A DNA stretch of 10,069 bases from an uncultured Flavobacteriaceae bacterium (GTDB lineage: Bacteria > Bacteroidota > Bacteroidia > Flavobacteriales > Flavobacteriaceae): contig CALIIP010000089.1 of assembly GCA_938018045.1 (NCBI GenBank), positions 1 through 10,069 on the forward strand, given 5' to 3'. Position 1 is the first letter of the stretch, and the number at the start of each line of letters is the position of its first letter. The notes below the pieces were generated by a model that saw only the letters and a program-made list of their open reading frames with translations, ran no database searches and had not been told where the DNA came from. This document shows positions 6,079-10,069 of this stretch, one piece after another. The position numbers were made by a program, and so were the translations under genes.

Positions 6079-7518
6079 CTAATAATACGTAAAACGTTTT
6101 ACTTTTGCTATTTGTCTTGCCAATCTTATTACTTGATGGCTATAACCATATTCATTGTCATACCAAATATATAAAACAACTGTTTTACCATCTTCGGTAG
6201 AAATTGTTGCTTTACTGTCATAAATTGATGGAGCAGATGAACCTACAATATCCGAAGAAACCAATTCATTGTCCAACGAATATTTGATTTGCTCTACCAA
6301 ACTTCCTTCTAAAGCATATTTTTTCATTTCAGCATTCATTACTTCTACACTTGCTGGTTTTTCTAATTGCAAGTTTAAAATTGCCAAAGAACCGTTAGGA
6401 ACTGGAACTCTAATTGCATTTGAAGTTAACTTCCCTTCTAGCGAAGGCAATGCTTTAGAAACTGCTTTTCCAGCACCTGTTTCTGTAATTACCATGTTTA
6501 ATGCTGCTGCTCTACCTCTACGGTATTTGCTATGCATATTATCAACCAAATTCTGATCGTTGGTATATGCGTGAATTGTTTCTAAATGTCCGTTTATAAC
6601 TCCAAAATTATCTTCAATTACTTTTAAAATAGGTGTAATTGCATTGGTTGTACAAGATGCTGCTGAAAATATTTTGATATCATCTGCAGTATGTTCTAAA
6701 TTATTAACACCGTAAACTATATTTGGAATTCCTTTTCCTGGTGCAGTCAATAATACTTTATCAACTCCTTTGGCAACCAAATGACGGCTCAAAGCTTCTT
6801 TGTCTCTAAATGCTCCTGTATTATCAATAACCAAAGCGTTATCAATTCCGTATACTGTATAATCAATTTCTTCGGGCGCATTGGCAGAAATAACATGAAC
6901 TGTAGTTCCGTTTACGATAAGCGCATTATTTGCTGCATCTACTCTTACTGTTCCAGCAAAATCTCCATGAACTGAATCACTTCTCAATAATGATGCTCTT
7001 TTCTCTAAAACTGTTGCGTCAACTTTTCCTCTAGTTACAATGGCTCTTAATCTCATTTGCTGACCTTTTCCAGTCTTGCTCATCAATTCTCTAGCAACCA
7101 ATCTTCCGATTCTACCAAAGCCATAAAGAACTACATCTTTTGGTTCAATCAATTCTGTTTTTCTAGCACCTTTTAATTTAGCACTTAAAAACATAGCAAT
7201 ATCGTCAGAACTATCCATTTGATATTCATATACCAATTTCCCAATATCTAATTTTGAAGGAGGTAAATTAAGTTGTTTTATTGCTCTTGTAATTTCTACT
7301 GCATCAAAAATAGAAATAGATTTTTCAACAAATTCTGTTGCGTACTCCAATAAGTTTAAAATTTCACTAACATTTCTGTCAATCAATTGATTTCTGAATA
7401 AAATTAATTCAACAGAATCATCATACCATAAATCACTAATAAGTTTAATAAACTCAACAGATGCTCTTCTTCTATCTGTTTGAAAAGTTAATTCTTGCTC
7501 GTAGATATTTTCAGCCAT
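6079..7518 (-). CDS. gap: Long-form glyceraldehyde-3-phosphate dehydrogenase
   Basis: This cytoplasmic enzyme interconverts glyceraldehyde-3-phosphate and 1,3-bisphosphoglycerate. The C-terminal 350 residues are a complete GAPDH: the Rossmann motif GFGRIGR (133-139), active site SAASCTTN with catalytic Cys289, HAYTNDQ with His316, RRGRAAA, and WYDNEYGYS (452-460). About 127 extra residues precede this domain, mainly helical and without a signal peptide, as in the roughly 480-residue GAPDH subfamily found in flavobacteria and some proteobacteria alongside a normal 330-residue GapA. The Asp that usually follows the second strand of the NAD fold is not visible (sequence there is RAIVTRGK), and the Leu-Pro pair of the classical S-loop reads Asn326-Met327. 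Both changes point toward NADP use or dual specificity and perhaps a gluconeogenic role; this is inference. It is monocistronic, with its own promoter and terminator. Confidence 0.95.
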   Translation of the reverse strand: MAENIYEQELTFQTDRRRASVEFIKLISDLWYDDSVELILFRNQLIDRNVSEILNLLEYATEFVEKSISIFDAVEITRAIKQLNLPPSKLDIGKLVYEYQMDSSDDIAMFLSAKLKGARKTELIEPKDVVLYGFGRIGRLVARELMSKTGKGQQMRLRAIVTRGKVDATVLEKRASLLRSDSVHGDFAGTVRVDAANNALIVNGTTVHVISANAPEEIDYTVYGIDNALVIDNTGAFRDKEALSRHLVAKGVDKVLLTAPGKGIPNIVYGVNNLEHTADDIKIFSAASCTTNAITPILKVIEDNFGVINGHLETIHAYTNDQNLVDNMHSKYRRGRAAALNMVITETGAGKAVSKALPSLEGKLTSNAIRVPVPNGSLAILNLQLEKPASVEVMNAEMKKYALEGSLVEQIKYSLDNELVSSDIVGSSAPSIYDSKATISTEDGKTVVLYIWYDNEYGYSHQVIRLARQIAKVKRFTYY

Positions 7519-7548
7519 TATACTATAAATTTAGTTTAAAATTTTTTG

Positions 7549-7577
7549 CAAATGTATAAAACTATAACGTTATAGTT
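7549..7577 (-). promoter_or_regulatory. gap promoter -7 box with 18-base perfect palindrome upstream
   Basis: Minus-strand 7556-7549 is TACATTTG, a full match to TAnnTTTG, predicting a start near 7545 and a leader of about 27 bases. No TTG lies at the -33 distance. Instead, bases 7560-7577 form the perfect palindrome AACTATAACGTTATAGTT, which would span about -15 to -32. Its position, separate from the htrA terminator hairpin (7598-7627) and with no T-tract, argues for a protein-binding operator rather than a terminator. Confidence 0.6.
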
Positions 7578-7592
7578 GGCACTATTTTGAAC

Positions 7593-7627
7593 AAAAAAAA
7601 TCCGTCTTACCAAAGGCAGACGGATTT
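7593..7627 (-). terminator. Rho-independent terminator of the HtrA gene
   Basis: AAATCCGTCT (7598-7607) pairs perfectly with AGACGGATTT (7618-7627) around a 10-base loop. On the minus strand the hairpin runs into eight T residues (7600-7593). It starts 18 bases after the protease stop codon and separates that gene from gap. Confidence 0.92.
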
Positions 7628-7645
7628 AAAAATATTATTTCTTGA

Positions 7646-9052
7646 TTAATTAAATATATAGCGTTCTTTCACACCTTTATCAGACAATACTTCTAATAAT
7701 AATCTGCTTTTCGGATTTAATGTTGACATTATAGTATTGACATCATTTACATTATTTATTTTCTGACTGTTGATTGTCAAAACAACTTGACCTCTTTTTA
7801 AACCAAGTTCAACCAATCTTTTATTATTTACATTACTAATTTTCACACCTTGTTTGAGGTCGTATCTTTTCAGTTCTGAAGAATTTAAATCTTCAAGATT
7901 CAATCCTAATTGATTTACAGTTGTCGTTATATTTTTATACAACTTTACAGGAATAACTTTTTCGTTTCCATTTCTTACAATCGTAAAATCTACAATATCA
8001 TCTGGACGCTTGGTGTTTAAGAATCCGTTAAGATCTGCAAAAGTTGAAATTTTTACATTGTTGGCCTTTACAATAATGTCATTCTCTAAAACTCCTGCTT
8101 TTGACGCTCCGCTATCAGCCAAAACATTTGTAATAATAACGCCTTCTGGTGTAGAGACATTAAAGTCTTGATAATTCTCGCCATTCAACTCTTTATAATT
8201 TATACCAATAAATGCACGCTGCACATTACCATAAACCATAATATCTTCAATGACTTTCTTTGCAATATTAGAAGGTACAGCAAAAGAATATCCAATATAA
8301 GAACCAGTTGTAGAAGTAATCATTGTATTAATTCCAATCAATTCTCCTTGTGTATTTACCAATGCTCCTCCACTATTTCCAGGATTCACAACTGCATCAG
8401 TTTGAAGATATGATTCAATTTTATTATTGTTATTTGCCAAGTCTCTTCCTTTGGCACTAATAATTCCTGCTGTTACTGTTGATGTTAAATTAAACGGATT
8501 ACCAACTGCAAGTACCCATTCTCCAACATTTACATTGTCAGAATCTCCAAAAGCAACATAAGGCAAATCAGTTGCGTCAACCTTCACTAAGGCAATATCA
8601 CTCGAAGCATCTGTTCCAATCAATTCTGCTTTATATGTTTTTTTATCATTTAGTACAATCTCAATTTCGTTTGCACCATTTATCACATGATTATTAGTAA
8701 TTATATAACCATCTGAAGAAATAATTACACCACTTCCTGTTCCTATTTGAACACGTTGTTTCCCTTGACTTCGACCATAAAACATATCTTGCATTGATAA
8801 TTGTGGCGTATATATTGATCTATTTTTAACGTGCACCACTGCATCCAAAGTTTTTGATGATGCTTTTGTAAAATCGGTGATTTCTGCTGCAAAACCTGGA
8901 GAATTAACAAAGTTTGCCTGAACATTTTCCAATTTATTTTCTTGCTCATGTTCATAAACAACTTGAGGTTTTTCTATAAACAATTTATACGCACCAAGCG
9001 TTAAAATACCTCCAAGAGCCGAAACGAATACTAAACTTAAAATTTTCTTCAT
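7646..9052 (-). CDS. HtrA/DegP-type periplasmic serine protease (Do family)
   Basis: A trypsin-like ATP-independent protease/chaperone that degrades or refolds damaged envelope proteins. The 468-residue protein starts with a hydrophobic segment (about residues 5-22) after MKK, acting as signal anchor or signal peptide, with no lipobox. The protease domain carries the full triad: His122 in TNNHVI, Asp152 in SSDIALVK, and Ser227 in NPGNSGGAL. Two PDZ domains follow: PDZ1 about 280-372 (PEGVIITNVLADSGASKAG) and PDZ2 about 378-465 (QGVKISNVNNKRLVELGL). This one-protease, two-PDZ layout is that of DegP/DegQ rather than DegS, although the anchor may hold it to the inner membrane. It is a single-gene unit with a strong promoter and terminator, divergent from dapF. 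No sigma-E-like element is evident; ordinary housekeeping promoter boxes are seen. The exact name (degP, degQ or htrA) cannot be decided from sequence alone. Confidence 0.95.
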   Translation of the reverse strand: MKKILSLVFVSALGGILTLGAYKLFIEKPQVVYEHEQENKLENVQANFVNSPGFAAEITDFTKASSKTLDAVVHVKNRSIYTPQLSMQDMFYGRSQGKQRVQIGTGSGVIISSDGYIITNNHVINGANEIEIVLNDKKTYKAELIGTDASSDIALVKVDATDLPYVAFGDSDNVNVGEWVLAVGNPFNLTSTVTAGIISAKGRDLANNNNKIESYLQTDAVVNPGNSGGALVNTQGELIGINTMITSTTGSYIGYSFAVPSNIAKKVIEDIMVYGNVQRAFIGINYKELNGENYQDFNVSTPEGVIITNVLADSGASKAGVLENDIIVKANNVKISTFADLNGFLNTKRPDDIVDFTIVRNGNEKVIPVKLYKNITTTVNQLGLNLEDLNSSELKRYDLKQGVKISNVNNKRLVELGLKRGQVVLTINSQKINNVNDVNTIMSTLNPKSRLLLEVLSDKGVKERYIFN

Positions 9053-9084
9053 GATAAATATCTTTTTATTATTAATAGAACACT

Positions 9085-9114
9085 CAAAATTAATAGTTTA
9101 TTGCAGCCTTCAAA
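9085..9114 (-). promoter_or_regulatory. Promoter of the HtrA gene
   Basis: On the minus strand TTTG (9114-9111) is followed after 18 bases by TAATTTTG (9092-9085), full matches to both Bacteroidota promoter boxes at normal spacing. Transcription would start near 9081, leaving a leader of about 29 bases before the ATG at 9052. Confidence 0.78.
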
Positions 9115-9150
9115 ACAGATTAACGGAACTTTAACACACTTAAATATAAG

Positions 9151-9182
9151 TTTTGAGTTACCAGTTATGAATAGTATTTTTG
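9151..9182 (+). promoter_or_regulatory. Promoter of dapF, predicting a leaderless mRNA
   Basis: TTTTG (9151-9155), a 19-base spacer and TATTTTTG (9175-9182) are full matches to the Bacteroidota -33 and -7 boxes. The -7 box ends five bases before the dapF ATG at 9188, so the transcript should start at about 9186 with essentially no leader. It faces the htrA promoter across about 36 bases. Confidence 0.75.
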
Positions 9183-9187
9183 TAACA

Positions 9188-9967
9188 ATGGAAATTAGGT
9201 TTAATAAATATCAAGGAACAGGAAATGATTTTGTTATAATAGACAATAGAGACCATCATTTTCCAAAAAATAATATTGACTTGATTCATAAATTGTGCGA
9301 TAGACGTTTTGGAATTGGAGCTGATGGATTGATATTGTTAGAAAACGACGATTCTACCGATTTTAAAATGATTTATTTTAATGCTGATGGAAACGAAAGT
9401 ACAATGTGTGGAAACGGTGGGAGATGTATAGTAGCATTTGCAAAAAAGTTAGGAATCATTACTGACAAAACAACATTTACAGCCATTGATGGATTACATA
9501 TTGCAACGATAAATGATACTTTAGTGAGCCTTCAAATGATTGATGTTGATACCATTACAAACAGTAAAACACATCTATTTTTAAACACAGGATCTCCACA
9601 TCATGTAAAATTTGTAGATTCAGTTTCGAAAATTGATGTAAAGACATCTGGAAGAAACATTAGAAATGGTGCTCCGTATTTTGAAGAAGGTACAAATGTG
9701 AATTTTGTTGAACAAATTGATAAAAACTCATTTAAAGTAAGAACATACGAACGAGGTGTTGAAGATGAAACGTTAAGTTGTGGTACAGGTGTAACAGCAG
9801 TTGCTATTGCAGCGAATGTAGCCAAAAAATCATCGGAAAATAAGATCCATCTAGAAACACTTGGCGGAAAACTAACTGTTAGTTTTACAAAAGAAAATGA
9901 AACTTTTAAAGATGTGTTTTTAATTGGTGAAGCAACTTTTGTTTTTGATGGAAATTTCACAACATGA
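9188..9967 (+). CDS. dapF: Diaminopimelate epimerase DapF
   Basis: DapF converts LL-diaminopimelate to meso-diaminopimelate without a cofactor, giving the peptidoglycan cross-link amino acid and the direct precursor of lysine. The 259-residue protein is complete. It opens with the family signature FNKYQGTGNDFVIID. The two catalytic cysteines are Cys74 in MCGNGGRC and Cys198 in ETLSCGTGVTA, with the substrate-contacting GTNVNFV (168-174) and YERGVEDET (187-195) blocks present. The frame stays open 29 codons further upstream, but those codons cross the promoter boxes and lack family similarity, so I start at the ATG at 9188 (MEIRF). The stop overlaps the next ATG by four bases (ATGA), so dapF and the acetyltransferase are translationally coupled. 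It shares the pathway with dapA at the other end of the window but not the operon. Confidence 0.97.
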   Translation: MEIRFNKYQGTGNDFVIIDNRDHHFPKNNIDLIHKLCDRRFGIGADGLILLENDDSTDFKMIYFNADGNESTMCGNGGRCIVAFAKKLGIITDKTTFTAIDGLHIATINDTLVSLQMIDVDTITNSKTHLFLNTGSPHHVKFVDSVSKIDVKTSGRNIRNGAPYFEEGTNVNFVEQIDKNSFKVRTYERGVEDETLSCGTGVTAVAIAANVAKKSSENKIHLETLGGKLTVSFTKENETFKDVFLIGEATFVFDGNFTT

Positions 9968-10069
9968 AAACACTAAACGGAAAACATATCAATTTACGCG
10001 CTTTAGAACCAACAGATTTGGAGTTTTTATTTGAAACAGAAAATGACGAGTCTTTTTGGGAAGTAAGCA
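9964..10069 (+). CDS. GNAT-family N-acetyltransferase, start only (cut by window end)
   Basis: Only the first 35 residues are visible: MKTLNGKHINLRALEPTDLEFLFETENDE and then SFWEVS. The pattern 'G..I.LRALEP.DL.FL...END...WEVS' is the N-terminus of RimJ/RimL-like GNAT acetyltransferases, which move an acetyl group from acetyl-CoA to protein N-termini, amino sugars or small molecules. The acetyl-CoA binding motif lies beyond the window, so substrate and completeness cannot be judged. The ATG overlaps the dapF stop (ATGA), which strongly supports co-transcription with dapF. Confidence 0.85.
   Translation, partial: MKTLNGKHINLRALEPTDLEFLFETENDESFWEVS

Noticed and set aside
6269..6975. Open frames on the plus strand inside gap.
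   Set aside because: Antisense shadows of the conserved GAPDH coding sequence with no promoter or family signal.
8168..8961. Open frames overlapping the HtrA gene on both strands.
   Set aside because: They are alternative frames of a protease gene whose catalytic triad and PDZ domains are intact.
9101..9187. A 29-residue N-terminal extension of DapF.
   Set aside because: It runs through the matched -33/-7 promoter boxes and lacks family similarity; DapF proteins begin with the MxIxFxKYxGxGNDF block.
9601..9960. A 119-residue minus-strand frame inside dapF.
   Set aside because: A shadow of the complete dapF gene, with low-complexity Ser/Thr/Phe composition and no support of its own.

Overview
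The window reads as a chromosomal, mostly housekeeping segment from a member of the Bacteroidota, most likely family Flavobacteriaceae. The DNA is AT-rich (roughly two thirds A+T by eye). Promoters fit the Bacteroidota -33/-7 pattern (TTTG, then TAnnTTTG) rather than the E. coli one, and Shine-Dalgarno sequences are scarce. Several genes are flavobacterial in style: a DUF6913-like gene coupled to dapA, a long-form GAPDH of about 480 residues, a Bacteroidota-type LigA, and dapF followed by a GNAT acetyltransferase. No tRNA, rRNA, CRISPR array, insertion sequence, phage gene or attachment site was seen, and no stretch longer than 190 bases lacks a gene.

Layout. 1-1379 (minus): a DUF6913-like gene translationally coupled to dapA (lysine/meso-diaminopimelate synthesis), which runs off the left edge. 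1477-2132 (plus): a DoxX-type membrane protein and a 71-residue basic protein of unknown function, ended by a strong hairpin terminator. 2175-4863 (minus): ligA followed by a YhhN-type lysoplasmalogenase gene. 4965-5192 (plus): a VF530-family small DNA-binding protein, divergent from ligA. 5227-5890 (minus): a four-helix membrane protein overlapping a compact XRE regulator, with a near-palindrome over the likely promoter. 6079-7518 (minus): long-form GAPDH, with an 18-base perfect palindrome between its promoter boxes. 7646-9052 (minus): a membrane-anchored HtrA/DegP-type periplasmic protease. 9188-10069 (plus): dapF overlapping the start of a GNAT acetyltransferase that runs off the right edge.

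How the genes relate. dapA and dapF lie at the two ends and act in the same pathway, supplying lysine and the cell-wall amino acid meso-DAP, but belong to separate transcription units. HtrA handles misfolded envelope proteins; LigA and VF530 concern DNA; GAPDH serves central carbon metabolism. The membrane protein/XRE pair looks like a self-contained regulatory module.

I did not find a convincing new multi-gene system. The most interesting signals are regulatory: two promoters (dapF and VF530) whose -7 boxes end only 4-5 bases before the start codon, implying leaderless mRNAs; the 18-base palindrome in the gap promoter; and the candidate operator at the membrane protein/XRE operon. Function assignments come from reading motifs by eye, with no database search.
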